From an uncultured Prevotellaceae bacterium (lineage in GTDB: Bacteria; Bacteroidota; Bacteroidia; Bacteroidales; Bacteroidaceae), in the NCBI GenBank assembly GCA_902780025.1, contig CACZDV010000022.1, positions 31,369 through 95,368 of the forward strand: a DNA stretch of 64,000 nucleotides, written 5' to 3'. This document shows positions 7,671 through 16,081 of this stretch, one piece after another (the first letter of the stretch is position 1; each line of letters starts with the position of its first letter). Below the pieces are notes generated by a model. The model saw only the letters and a program-made list of their open reading frames with translations, did not search any database and was not told the DNA's origin. Both the position numbers and the translations under genes were made by a program.

Positions 7671-8642
7671 ATGAGCAAGATGACAGAAGACGAGAGATAC
7701 ATGCGCCGCTGCATTCAGCTGGCACGTAACGGACAACAGAACGCCAAACCTAATCCGATGGTGGGAGCCGTAATCGTTGCTGCCCGCCAATCATCCCCTA
7801 CGATTATTGGTGAGGGCTATCATGTGCGCTGTGGCCAGGGTCATGCCGAGGTAAACGCCCTTGCCTCCGTACGTCCTGAGGATGAAGAACTGCTTCGTGA
7901 GGCAACCATGTACGTCTCGCTGGAGCCCTGTTCGCACTATGGCAAGACCCCCCCTTGTGCCGACCTGATTATCAGGAAAGGCATCCGTCGCGTCGTCATT
8001 GGCTGTATCGATGAGTTTGCCCAGGTTCAGGGCCGCGGCGTCCAGAAACTCCGCGATGCCGGCATCGACGTCACGGTTGGCGTGTTAGAGGAGGAGTGCA
8101 GGGCCCTCAACCGCCGTTTCTTCACCTTCCATCGTTGCGCGCGCCCGTACATTATATTAAAGTGGGCACAGACCGCTAACGGCTTCATCGACGACAACGG
8201 CCTCGCACTCAACATCTCATCGCCGTTCACCCAGATGCTCAGTCATAAGTTACGTGCTGAGGAAGACGCCATCCTTGTAGGTCGTGTCACCGAGGAGCGC
8301 GAGCATCCGCAGCTGACCGTTCGCGAGTGGCGGGGTGTTAACCCCAAGCGACTTGTCATCGACCGCACCCACCCGCTGAACCTCGCCAGCCTACATGCCC
8401 ACAACATCCAGTCGCTCATCGTTGAGGGCGGCCGTAAGACCCTCGACTCCTTCCTGGCACAGAACCTCTGGGACGAGATCCGCGTGGAGATCAACACACA
8501 GCTCACCGTCACGGGCGGCACCCGTGCTCCACATCTGCCAGCCAACGCCGTTGTCGTCAGCCAGTCTCAGTACGATTGTCATCAGATTATTTCCTACCGA
8601 AGTCAGCAGGCACCTCTCCCCACTTCCCAGTCTCCCATTTGA
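7671..8642 (+). CDS. ribD: Bifunctional riboflavin biosynthesis deaminase/reductase RibD
   Basis: Converts the pyrimidine product of GTP cyclohydrolase II by deamination and then side-chain reduction. 323 aa, somewhat short. The N-terminal cytidine-deaminase-like domain has the zinc ligands H58 (HAE), C87 and C96 (PCSHYGKTPPC) and catalytic E60. The C-terminal reductase domain keeps KWAQTANGFI, ILVGRVT and VEGGRKTLDSF. ATG 7671 is chosen because it follows the promoter. The last 18 codons overlap the convergent RNase H gene and encode a low-complexity tail, APLPTSQSPI, that looks like a repeat-array product. Confidence 0.94.
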   Translation: MSKMTEDERYMRRCIQLARNGQQNAKPNPMVGAVIVAARQSSPTIIGEGYHVRCGQGHAEVNALASVRPEDEELLREATMYVSLEPCSHYGKTPPCADLIIRKGIRRVVIGCIDEFAQVQGRGVQKLRDAGIDVTVGVLEEECRALNRRFFTFHRCARPYIILKWAQTANGFIDDNGLALNISSPFTQMLSHKLRAEEDAILVGRVTEEREHPQLTVREWRGVNPKRLVIDRTHPLNLASLHAHNIQSLIVEGGRKTLDSFLAQNLWDEIRVEINTQLTVTGGTRAPHLPANAVVVSQSQYDCHQIISYRSQQAPLPTSQSPI

Positions 8643-9051
8643 TGATGGGATTGTGGTAGTCGTGAGAGCGCAGCCAGTTCTCCGCGCGGGTTATGATGTT
8701 AAATAGCGGCTCCGTCTCAGGCGTACGTTCCAGTTTCGTTTTGCATTGTCGCTTCTTCACCCATAGGATGGCGTTGTAGCTATCCGAATAGATGGTCTTC
8801 TGGTGTAGTCCCTGCTGCCAGCAGAGTGCCAGTGCGTGTACGATAGCCAGGAATTCCCCGATATTGTTTGTCCCCTTCATTGGTCCGAAGTGGAACACCC
8901 GATAGCCCGTTGCCAGGTCGATAGCTTGATATTCCATCGGCCCCGGATTCCCTGAGCATGCTGCATCTACGGCCCACGCATCGGCCGTCACCTCCACGGG
9001 CAGTGGCAGCACGGTGTCATTCCTATATGATGGCGGATTCTGTATGTTCAT
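8587..9051 (-). CDS. Ribonuclease H
   Basis: A 154-aa RNase H domain that cleaves RNA in RNA-DNA hybrids. The four acidic catalytic residues are visible: D29 (DAACSGNPGP), E66 (NIGEFLA), D90 (IYSDS) and D150 (PADFGRK). This is the short type often annotated as viroplasmin-related RNase H but lacking the N-terminal viroplasmin domain. It converges on ribD and overlaps it by 56 bp, and the overlap includes the codon for D150. A dispersed hairpin repeat lies just upstream of its start. Confidence 0.88.
   Translation of the reverse strand: MNIQNPPSYRNDTVLPLPVEVTADAWAVDAACSGNPGPMEYQAIDLATGYRVFHFGPMKGTNNIGEFLAIVHALALCWQQGLHQKTIYSDSYNAILWVKKRQCKTKLERTPETEPLFNIITRAENWLRSHDYHNPIIKWETGKWGEVPADFGRK
8611..8639. 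repeat. Possible four-unit array in the ribD/RNase H overlap
   Basis: CACCTCT, CCCCACT, TCCCAGTC, TCCCATT (7/7/8/7). It is more degenerate than the others. It encodes the ends of two proteins on opposite strands. Confidence 0.35.
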
Positions 9052-9067
9052 CTTACATTTTTTTGTG

Positions 9068-9101
9068 AAAGTATCGCCTCACAACAATGAGGTGGCACTT
9101 C
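9068..9101 (-). repeat. Dispersed hairpin repeat, copy A
   Basis: On the minus strand it begins GAAGTGCCACCTCA, has the loop TTGTTG, then TGAGGCGATACTT. 29 of 33 positions match copy B at 34258. It lies 3' of the 58-aa peptide gene in the direction of that transcript. The arms form AAGT/ACTT and CCTCA/TGAGG pairs. Confidence 0.7.
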
Positions 9102-9131
9102 AGGATCATTCACGGTCTTTTACTTGCCGCA

Positions 9132-9308
9132 TCAGTCATCCCAGTCGTTCCAGTCGTCGTCGTAGCGAGAGGCGGCATCCGAGGCGTCTTGTTGGCCAAC
9201 CCCCTGAAGGGTTACGCTACTGCCATTGCTGCTGACACTGCCGGCAAGTAGTTGTGGAGCTGTGACGTTGATGGCTATGGTGGTGGGTGTAGTATATGTA
9301 CGTTTCAT
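9132..9308 (-). CDS. 58-aa peptide with LLAGS motif and acidic Trp-rich tail
   Basis: A small ORF not recognised from any characterised family. It starts MKRTYTTPTT, has a hydrophobic middle followed by LLAGS (21-25), a Ser/Gly/Gln-rich part, and ends in YDDDWNDWDD. The start lies 5 bp after the stop of the upstream secreted-protein gene, so the two are probably co-transcribed. The architecture (basic N-terminus, LLAGS-type site, variable acidic C-terminus) looks like a leader plus core, but there is no modification enzyme or ABC peptidase nearby. Coding status rests on spacing, composition and motif structure only. Confidence 0.6.
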   Translation of the reverse strand: MKRTYTTPTTIAINVTAPQLLAGSVSSNGSSVTLQGVGQQDASDAASRYDDDWNDWDD

Positions 9309-9313
9309 ACGTG

Positions 9314-10528
9314 TTATCTGATGAAGATTAGTTTTCTGTTCTCGCGGACGATGTTCAGTCCCTTGCGAGGTTGCTGCAGGCGCTGGCCGCTGAGGTTGTA
9401 GACGGCATCGGGCTGCGACGTCGTCATGACAGACTGGATGGAGGTCGTCTCGTTGTCAATGGCGAGACGGACTCCGTTGGGCGTGAACTTCATGCTCTCA
9501 GGAACCTTGATATAGGCGCGCATACCGTTCATCACGTTGCCGGTGGCTGTGGGAATGGCCAATCCTCCTGAGGTGGTGATGAAGAGTTCCGTGCCGTCGG
9601 TTGCCAGCTCCTTCTTGCTATAAGTGCCGATGAAGCTGACGTCGCCGCGAGTAACGGTCTGGGCTGCGGTGCTGTTACTGACGGTAACGCTGTTGAAGGT
9701 AGGATTGGTCACCGTTGTATTCAGTTTCAACAGGAAGGGTGTGCCTGCGGCGATGACGTCGTCGCCAGTCACTTCAGAGAAGGTCATCACGTTGTCGGCA
9801 AAGCCTGTATATGTCCGCAGTTGAACGTCCTGATTCGCTCCTAACACAGCCTCCATCGTCTCCTTCGTTACGTTGAACGGGAGGCAGAGGGTGTTCCAGA
9901 TGCCACCTTTTAGTGTGCGGGTAGTTTTGACTTTCAAATTCTCCTCATCGTGGGCAGCTATTAAACTACTATTGTCAGATGCCTCGTTAAGCGTCATGCC
10001 GTCTTTAGTTACGACTATGTCGTCAATATAACATAGATTGTCAGATGTTAGACTAAAATTAATTTTTGACTCAGACGTTGCTCCAGTTATATTTAGTGAT
10101 ATTGAAGTCCATTTGTTGTTAGTGATATTTATTGTAGTGTCGTTTTTATTATTTGTGAATAATCCTTGACCGACTATTGATACCATAATCTGACTTGCAT
10201 TATCATTTGTTTTAATGTGATTAAAGGTCAGAATAAAGTCTCCATTATTTAGTGTTGGAGTTTTAGCATAGCCATAATATACTATTTTTTTGTAAGTATG
10301 TGTATAAATCTTAAGAGCTTTTACAAACTTACCATAGATGTAGTCTTGGATGCCACAGAATAATACATTCCATCCATCTCCAACTTGTTTCTCTTCTCTA
10401 TCTGTCCAATCTTGACTAATTGTAAAATCGGAGAAATCTTCTTGCCATAGCACTTCTTGTGCCGAACAAATGGCAGATAGTCCACACATGATGAGCGCCA
10501 GTGTGCAGCGCTTGATACTTGGTTCCAT
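9314..10528 (-). CDS. Secreted protein with T9SS-like C-terminal sorting region
   Basis: 404 aa, function unknown. Signal peptide about residues 1-23 (hydrophobic LALIMCGLSAICSAQ). Residues 25-175 resemble a beta-sandwich/adhesin-like domain ending in CYIDDIVVTKDG. The middle contains repeated beta-rich segments (GIWNTLCLPFNVT, then GTPFLLKLN) common in Prevotella surface proteins. The end, VYNLSGQRLQQPRKGLNIV, resembles type IX secretion C-terminal domains. DNA from about 9990 to 10450 is clearly more AT-rich than the flanks, which suggests that the N-terminal domain has a different history. Confidence 0.75.
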   Translation of the reverse strand: MEPSIKRCTLALIMCGLSAICSAQEVLWQEDFSDFTISQDWTDREEKQVGDGWNVLFCGIQDYIYGKFVKALKIYTHTYKKIVYYGYAKTPTLNNGDFILTFNHIKTNDNASQIMVSIVGQGLFTNNKNDTTINITNNKWTSISLNITGATSESKINFSLTSDNLCYIDDIVVTKDGMTLNEASDNSSLIAAHDEENLKVKTTRTLKGGIWNTLCLPFNVTKETMEAVLGANQDVQLRTYTGFADNVMTFSEVTGDDVIAAGTPFLLKLNTTVTNPTFNSVTVSNSTAAQTVTRGDVSFIGTYSKKELATDGTELFITTSGGLAIPTATGNVMNGMRAYIKVPESMKFTPNGVRLAIDNETTSIQSVMTTSQPDAVYNLSGQRLQQPRKGLNIVRENRKLIFIR

Positions 10529-10547
10529 AAGAGTGGTAAAATGAATG

Positions 10548-11159
10548 CTATTCGAAGACCTTGAACTGGTAGCCCTGATCCTTGAGCCATTGGATGCTTT
10601 CAGGGAGGGCGGTGCGAAGCTTGTCGATAGATTTAAGGGAGTCGTGGAAGGTGATGATACTGCCGTTGCGGGCGTAGCGCTTCACGTTGTTGACCACATC
10701 CTCGGCAGTGAGCCATTTGGAGTAGTCGCGGGTGACCAGGTCCCACATCACCACCTTGTACTTACGGCTGAGCAGGGCATATTGCGTCAGGCGCATCCAT
10801 CCGTGAGGCGGACGGAAGAGGTGGGCGTTGATGTAGGCGTTGGCCTTCTCGACGTTGTAACTGTATTCGTGAAGCGAGTGGCGGATACCGCCGATGTGGT
10901 TGTGTGTGTGGTTTCCAATCTGGTGCCCCTCGGTCAGTATGCGCTGGTAGAGTTCTGGATATTTGCGCACGTTGTCGCCCACCATGAAGAAGGTGGCGTG
11001 TACGCCGTGCTCACGGAGTACATCGAGGATAAAGGGGGTAGCCTCGGGGATTGGACCGTCATCGAAGGTCAGATAGACTGACCGTTCGTGACGGTTCATT
11101 CTCCAAAGGGCCCGCGGATAGAGCCAACGGAGGTAAATGGCCGGTTGCTCAATTAACAT
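10548..11159 (-). CDS. Polysaccharide deacetylase family protein (NodB domain)
   Basis: A 203-aa carbohydrate esterase 4-type enzyme that removes acetyl groups from N-acetylated glycans. The NodB motifs are clear: TFDDG (31-35, with D33 and D34) and the metal-binding HTHNH (H84, H88). RPPHGWMRLTQ and IITFHDS supply the remaining active-site segments. There is no clear signal peptide; the N-terminus EQPAIYLRWLYPRALW could be a weak anchor. It follows the DUF2723 gene on the same strand, 32 bp away. Confidence 0.88.
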   Translation of the reverse strand: MLIEQPAIYLRWLYPRALWRMNRHERSVYLTFDDGPIPEATPFILDVLREHGVHATFFMVGDNVRKYPELYQRILTEGHQIGNHTHNHIGGIRHSLHEYSYNVEKANAYINAHLFRPPHGWMRLTQYALLSRKYKVVMWDLVTRDYSKWLTAEDVVNNVKRYARNGSIITFHDSLKSIDKLRTALPESIQWLKDQGYQFKVFE

Positions 11160-11165
11160 TGAACG

Positions 11166-11197
11166 TTTTTACCTTTTTTACCTTTTTACTTTTAAAA
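11166..11197 (-). repeat. Four-unit T-rich array overlapping the DUF2723 stop codon
   Basis: TTTTTACC, TTTTTTACC, TTTTTAC, TTTTAAAA on the plus strand (8/9/7/8). It lies between the DUF2723 gene and the deacetylase gene and includes the stop codon of the former. Confidence 0.55.
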
Positions 11198-14100
11198 GCT
11201 GAGGTTTCCACCTTTGCTCTGGAACAGTCGGAAGACGGACTCCAGGTCTTTGGCGTACTTGTCGACGGACTTCTCGTCGATTTCCTCTGCTAACTGCTCG
11301 AGCATCTGCAGGATGTAGAAGTGCATCTGGCACTCACGCTGGCTGCCGGCGAAGCGGCTGGCGTCGAGTGAGCAGTACCAGCGGAGGTACTGGGTGGACT
11401 TCTTCCACAGCTCGTCGAGGGTGGCCTTGGCCTTGTCCTTCTGACCTACTGAGTTGTAGGCACGGGCAATGTCGAGCGATCCGCTGGCGAAGTCGGCAGG
11501 CACGTTATAGGTGGGAATCTCCTTCTCAATAAGTGCAAGCACCTCCTTGGCCTTGTCGTTCTGTCCCTCGCCGACGAGATGGATGGCGAGCTGCGACATC
11601 AGGCGGCGGTGGGTGTAGCACATACGGGTGACGGTCTCGTCGAGGTAGATGCCAGGCTGCTTGACGTTGCCGAACTTATAGCGCTTGGTGACGTTCTCGT
11701 AGGTCTTCTCGGTATCGAAGTCCTTCAGGCCGGTACCCTTGGTGGTGAACGGCGTGATGCGGTTGGCAAGGCCCTCCTGCACGAAGTTGTCGCCGAGGTT
11801 CATGTAGTTGTCGCTGCCCACGGTGGTAGCCACGTAGATGGGGCGCGTCCAGTTACACTGGTCGATCATCTCGAGCATCATGAGGTCGCCCTTGTAGAGC
11901 GCACCCTTGCCCTTGAGCGAGATGACCATGCGGTCGGGGATGGAGTCGCCCTGCAGCATCATGCCGCTCTTACGCACGGCCTCCTTGTCGATGGTCATAT
12001 AGACGGTGTCGGTAGGTATGACGTGGAAGTCCTTGCTGGTGGAGCGTACCCAGTACTTCAGGATGTTGCGCAGCTCGAAGGGCTCGTCGCCGAACTGCTT
12101 GCGGGCCTCCTCGGGCTGTTCGCGGTAGAGCTGCAGCACCTGTTCCTTGAGGCTGGGGTCTACCTGCACGTACTCGTTGGTGCCGGCGCAGTACTCGATA
12201 CGTTCCCACGAGATGGGCACGGAGGGTGAGTCGTAGGCCGGACGGCGCATCTGGTCGATATACCAGTCGGTCTGCAGATAGCTGAGGTTGCAGACGCGGG
12301 CATCGGTACGTACACCTTCGGTATCCTGATTGTACCAGAGGGGGAAGGTGTCGTTATCGCCGTTGGTGAAGATGATGGGGTTACCCTTGTCCTGCAGCGT
12401 CATGAGGTAGTTCTGTCCGAAGTCGCGGCAGGCGTAGCGGCCCGAGCGGTCGTGGTCGTCCCACGTCTGCGAGGCCATCTGAATGGGAACGAGGAGCCCT
12501 AAGATGCCGATGAGCGCCATAAGCCAGGCGGGTTCCTTCTTCAGCTTACTGCCGATAAGGTCGCAGATGGCTGCCACGCCCATACCGCACCAGATGGCGA
12601 AGGCGTAGAACGAACCGGCGTATGCGTAGTCGCGCTCACGCGGCTGGACGGGCGTCTGGTTGAGGTAGAAGACGATGGCTAATCCGGTCATGAAGAACAG
12701 GAAGAAGACCACCCAGAACTGCTGGATACCCTTCTGGCCCTTCTTCAGCGACTGCCAGAAAAGGCCGATGAGACCTAACAGCAGGGGCAGGCAGTAGAAG
12801 ACGTTGTGACCCTTGTTCTCCTTCAGCTCGTCGGGCAGCAGCGACTGGTCGCCGAGGCGGGCATTGTCGATGAACGGGATGCCCGAGAGCCAGTTGCCAT
12901 GCTCCAGTTCGCCGTGGCCCTGAATGTCGTTCTGACGGCCGGCGAAGTTCCACATGAAGTAGCGCCAGTACATCCAGTTGCACTGATACGAGAGGAAGAA
13001 GCGCAGGTTCTCAAACTGTGACGGCACCTTGACCATCATGTTCTCGCCGCAGCGGTCGAAGGGAACCTCGGAACCGCTGACACCGCCCATCCACGACTCG
13101 TAGTCCTGGGTGTGGCCGGCATCGTACATACGGGGGAACAGCATATTCTGTGCATACTTGTACTCATCCTTGGTGCGGACGATGAAGTAAGAGTCCTTCT
13201 CGTCCTTCGAGGCCTTCTCCTTGCGCTGCCAGACGGGCTTGCCGGTAGACGTGACAGGACGGCAGTAGTGGCCGTCGCTCTCAAGGGCCACCTGCGAGGT
13301 GTAGGCCTGGCCGTAGAACAGCGGACGCTGACCGTACTGGTCGCGGCCTAAGTAGTCGCCCAGGGTGAAGATGTCCTCAGGTGAGTTCTGGTCCATGGGC
13401 GGGTTGGCATCGGAACGGATGACGATGACGGCATACGTGGAGTAGCCGATCATCAGCATCAGCATGCAGAGCAGGGCGGTGTTCTTGAAACGGGCAGGAA
13501 CGAGCGCCTGCTTGTCCTTGCCGCGACGCTGCAGCACGAACCACAGGGCAGCCAGGACGATGATGCCAATGATGAAAGCCGACCAGCCGTAGCCGTAGAA
13601 CGGGATACCGAGCAGGGCGACGCTGAGCATGAACGCAATGTTCTGGCGCATCTCGGAACCGTCTGTCTGCGTCTCGTAGATAGCCCAGATAACAGCTGCT
13701 GCAAGACAGATGATGTAGACATAGAGACCCGTGTTGAACGACATGCCGAGGGTGTTGACGTAGAACAGCTCAAACCAGCCGCCGACGGTGATGATGCCCG
13801 GCACGACGCCGTAGAGCACGATGGCCACCAAGGCAAACGACACCAACAGCGCCAAGAGCGAGCCCTTGGCATTGGCGTTGGGGAAGCGGCGGTAGTAGTA
13901 GACCAGCACGATGGCGGGCAGACACAGCAGGTTGAGCAGGTGGACACCGATGGAGAGGCCCGTCATATACATGATGAGCACCAGCCAGCGGTCGCTGTGA
14001 GGCTCGTCGGCATGGTCCTCCCACTTCAGGATGAGCCAGAAAACGACGGCGGTGAAGGCCGACGAGTAGGCATAGACCTCGCCCTCGACGGCCGAGAACC

Positions 14101-14512
14101 AGAACGTGTCGCTGAAGGTATAGATCAAGGCACCCACCATACCGGCAGCCTCAATGGCAATGAGCTTGGCGGTGGTCAGCTCATCCCACTTATCGATAAG
14201 CAGGCGTCGCGTCAGGTGCGTGATACTCCAGAAAAGGAACAGAATACACGTGGCTGACAGGAGCGCACTCATGGTGTTGACCATATAGGCTACCTGAGTG
14301 GGGTCGCTGGCAAACTGCGAGAACAGGTTGGCCGTGAGCATGAAGAACGGTGCCCCCGGCGGGTGGCCCACTTCAAGTCTATAACCGGTGGTGATAAACT
14401 CAGGGCAGTCCCAGAACGAGGCTGTCGGCTCAATAGTGGAGCAGTAGACGAAGGCGGCAATCAAAAAGGCAAGCCATCCGCAGACATTGTCCACGATTCT
14501 AAACTGTTTCAT
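11192..14512 (-). CDS. DUF2723 (GT117) membrane glycosyltransferase with C-terminal helical repeat region
   Basis: 1106 aa. The N-terminal DUF2723 domain starts around residue 15 (CSTIEPTASFWDCPEF) and has the GHPPGAPFFML block; both are typical of this PMT-like family, thought to start protein O-glycosylation in Bacteroidetes. About twelve transmembrane segments run to residue 660. A large exported domain follows, including QTPVQPRERDYAYAGSFYAF and NGDNDTFPLWYNQ. The last 200 residues are TPR-like helices. The promoter lies 44 nt upstream, and its -33 region is occupied by a heptamer array. Confidence 0.88.
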   Translation of the reverse strand: MKQFRIVDNVCGWLAFLIAAFVYCSTIEPTASFWDCPEFITTGYRLEVGHPPGAPFFMLTANLFSQFASDPTQVAYMVNTMSALLSATCILFLFWSITHLTRRLLIDKWDELTTAKLIAIEAAGMVGALIYTFSDTFWFSAVEGEVYAYSSAFTAVVFWLILKWEDHADEPHSDRWLVLIMYMTGLSIGVHLLNLLCLPAIVLVYYYRRFPNANAKGSLLALLVSFALVAIVLYGVVPGIITVGGWFELFYVNTLGMSFNTGLYVYIICLAAAVIWAIYETQTDGSEMRQNIAFMLSVALLGIPFYGYGWSAFIIGIIVLAALWFVLQRRGKDKQALVPARFKNTALLCMLMLMIGYSTYAVIVIRSDANPPMDQNSPEDIFTLGDYLGRDQYGQRPLFYGQAYTSQVALESDGHYCRPVTSTGKPVWQRKEKASKDEKDSYFIVRTKDEYKYAQNMLFPRMYDAGHTQDYESWMGGVSGSEVPFDRCGENMMVKVPSQFENLRFFLSYQCNWMYWRYFMWNFAGRQNDIQGHGELEHGNWLSGIPFIDNARLGDQSLLPDELKENKGHNVFYCLPLLLGLIGLFWQSLKKGQKGIQQFWVVFFLFFMTGLAIVFYLNQTPVQPRERDYAYAGSFYAFAIWCGMGVAAICDLIGSKLKKEPAWLMALIGILGLLVPIQMASQTWDDHDRSGRYACRDFGQNYLMTLQDKGNPIIFTNGDNDTFPLWYNQDTEGVRTDARVCNLSYLQTDWYIDQMRRPAYDSPSVPISWERIEYCAGTNEYVQVDPSLKEQVLQLYREQPEEARKQFGDEPFELRNILKYWVRSTSKDFHVIPTDTVYMTIDKEAVRKSGMMLQGDSIPDRMVISLKGKGALYKGDLMMLEMIDQCNWTRPIYVATTVGSDNYMNLGDNFVQEGLANRITPFTTKGTGLKDFDTEKTYENVTKRYKFGNVKQPGIYLDETVTRMCYTHRRLMSQLAIHLVGEGQNDKAKEVLALIEKEIPTYNVPADFASGSLDIARAYNSVGQKDKAKATLDELWKKSTQYLRWYCSLDASRFAGSQRECQMHFYILQMLEQLAEEIDEKSVDKYAKDLESVFRLFQSKGGNLSF

Positions 14513-14526
14513 TTAAAACTGTATCT

Positions 14527-14542
14527 TTTTTAACGTTAAAAA
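14527..14542. promoter_or_regulatory. 16-bp perfect palindrome in the DUF2723 gene leader
   Basis: TTTTTAACGTTAAAAA, 14 nt before the ATG and downstream of the -7 box. It could be a repressor operator or an RNA hairpin that hides the start. Confidence 0.45.
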
Positions 14543-14555
14543 TAAAATTCAGCTG

Positions 14556-14563
14556 CAAAGGTA
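14556..14563 (-). promoter_or_regulatory. -7 box for the DUF2723 gene
   Basis: Reads TACCTTTG on the minus strand, 43 nt upstream of the ATG. The expected -33 position (about 14583) falls inside the AGTGAAG array. Confidence 0.6.
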
Positions 14564-14571
14564 ATGAAAAA

Positions 14572-14599
14572 AGTGAAGAGTGAAGAGTGAAGAGTGAAG
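14572..14599. repeat. Perfect four-unit heptamer array AGTGAAG
   Basis: Four exact copies of AGTGAAG, 28 nt, with no partial fifth copy. It lies between yqaA and the DUF2723 promoter, over the -33 region. Confidence 0.85.
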
Positions 14600-14629
14600 A
14601 AATTGCTGCCGCTCTACATTAATTAACGT

Positions 14630-15082
14630 TCAAAGGAAGAATCCTACGCCGTAAATTAAGATAACATAACGGAAAATCTTGCCCAAAGTAATGGCAATAA
14701 AGGTGATGACGACATTGGCGCGCATCAGGCCCAAAAGAATGGTGATAGCCGAGCCGAGAATGGGCAGGAAGGCAAAGAAGCCCATCCAGGCTCCGCGACC
14801 TGCCATGAAACGTTCGGCGCGGTCAAGGTCCTCCTGCTTGACGTGCAGGTACTTCTCGAACCACTCCACCTTGCCCATGCGTCCTACACCATAATTAAGG
14901 GCCGAACCGAGAACGTTGCCGATGGTGCCGTAGACGGCCAGGCGGATGGGGTCGAGGCCGGTAGCCATCAATGCTGCCATCACCACCTCGCTGCTAAAGG
15001 GGAAGAAACTGCCAGCCAGGAAAGAGGCCAGCAGCATGCCCATGTAACCGTAGCCGGTCAGAAAGTCAATGATGGCATCCAT
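14630..15082 (-). CDS. YqaA/DedA-family membrane protein
   Basis: A 150-aa SNARE-associated (DedA-like) integral membrane protein. The characteristic SFLAGSFFPFSSEVVM segment is at residues 19-35, then GNVLGSALNYGVGR and FFAFLPILGSAITILLGLMR. Four hydrophobic stretches are visible. Relatives in the wider DedA family scramble or flip lipid carriers, but the role of the short YqaA branch is not established. Its start overlaps the end of the upstream membrane-protein gene by 25 bp, which implies translational coupling. Confidence 0.85.
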   Translation of the reverse strand: MDAIIDFLTGYGYMGMLLASFLAGSFFPFSSEVVMAALMATGLDPIRLAVYGTIGNVLGSALNYGVGRMGKVEWFEKYLHVKQEDLDRAERFMAGRGAWMGFFAFLPILGSAITILLGLMRANVVITFIAITLGKIFRYVILIYGVGFFL

Positions 15083-16023
15083 AGGTTGAAGACGGTCAGC
15101 GCAAAGGCCACAACACAGATGGCATAGAAAGCGTAGTTGGTGACGCGGGTATAGGTGAGCGACAGGAAATGGGCGATGAGCGGCGACACGTTGAGGATGA
15201 TGATGCGGATGAGCATGTCGTAATGCTGCGGCTGCAGAATCAGGAAGCCTGTGGACAGAAGCCAGGTGTAGATGAAGCAGTCGTACAACAGGCGAATGCG
15301 GATATTGTCGGCCGACTTCTTACGCCAGTAATGGACGGTTCCTGTGATGCCCAAGGCTACGACAAAGATGAAAAGCAGCAGCTGGTTGACGGTCAGCAGA
15401 CGATAGTCGCAACTAAAATCGGCTAAGGCAGCGAAGTGGTTCAATGGCCATTCGTATTGTCCCTGAAAGAGCAAGAGGGGAATCGCAAACCAATAGGGCG
15501 TTAACAACCCCACGAGAGAGGCAAAGAACGTCCGCCAGCTGAGGGAGGACAGCAGGAAGAACATCATCAGCCAGAAGAACGGAACAAAGAACAATATCTG
15601 TACGAAGACCAGACTGGCCAGTCCGATGCAGACGAAGGCATAGTAGGTCCATCCTACCGCCTGCTTGTCCTGGTAGCAGTGGAAGGCGGTGAAGCAGGCT
15701 CCGGCAATGCACAACTGGAGAATGGCTCCGCCCATGGAACTGAAGAGGAAACTGCCGGCACACAAGAGTACCAGGAAGGAGGACGACATCGTGCGGCTGT
15801 AGATGCGGATGAGGGCGTAGCTGTTGTTGAGTTCGACCATCAGGTAGGCCGTCACCAGAAAACAGGCAAACTGTGCCCAGGCACCATGCAGCAACTGGGA
15901 AGAAGTGAAAGGCAGGGTTGGGACAAGCAGACCACTCACTAACCATACGGCAATGGCATAAGCTACCACCAATGGCAGCATGAAGCGGCTTTCAGCTACG
16001 TGGTTCTGTGTGCGCTTGATCAC
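15058..16023 (-). CDS. Multi-pass membrane protein of unknown function
   Basis: 321 aa with about nine to ten transmembrane segments, for example VVAYAIAVWLVSGLLV and LIRIIILNVSPLIAHFLSL. I do not recognise a named domain. The general look (short loops, aromatic-rich helices, no charged catalytic loop) resembles uncharacterised Bacteroidales proteins near glycosyltransferases. The frame opens with GTG at 16023; an ATG at codon 15 is an alternative. It overlaps yqaA by 25 bp. The upstream gap to purD is almost entirely T-rich repeat array. Confidence 0.7.
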   Translation of the reverse strand: MIKRTQNHVAESRFMLPLVVAYAIAVWLVSGLLVPTLPFTSSQLLHGAWAQFACFLVTAYLMVELNNSYALIRIYSRTMSSSFLVLLCAGSFLFSSMGGAILQLCIAGACFTAFHCYQDKQAVGWTYYAFVCIGLASLVFVQILFFVPFFWLMMFFLLSSLSWRTFFASLVGLLTPYWFAIPLLLFQGQYEWPLNHFAALADFSCDYRLLTVNQLLLFIFVVALGITGTVHYWRKKSADNIRIRLLYDCFIYTWLLSTGFLILQPQHYDMLIRIIILNVSPLIAHFLSLTYTRVTNYAFYAICVVAFALTVFNLWMPSLTF

Positions 16024-16081
16024 TTTACCTTTTTACCTTTTTTACTTTTTTACTTTTTTACCTTTTTACTTTTTTACTTTT
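16024..16081. repeat. T-rich TTTTTTAC/TTTTTACC array, about seven units
   Basis: Units of 7-9 nt (TTTTTACC, TTTTTTAC, TTTTTTAC, TTTTTTACC, TTTTTAC, TTTTTTAC). It fills the gap between purD and the next gene and reaches into the purD stop codon. It may be two four-unit arrays back to back. Confidence 0.6.

Noticed and set aside
9132-9308. Lanthipeptide or other named RiPP precursor
   Set aside because: No modification enzyme, radical SAM protein or peptidase-containing transporter is nearby, so no class is claimed.
11579-12229. 216-aa plus-strand frame inside the DUF2723 gene
   Set aside because: It is a shadow of the minus-strand gene; low-complexity Val/Leu/Gly-rich translation with no motif or promoter.
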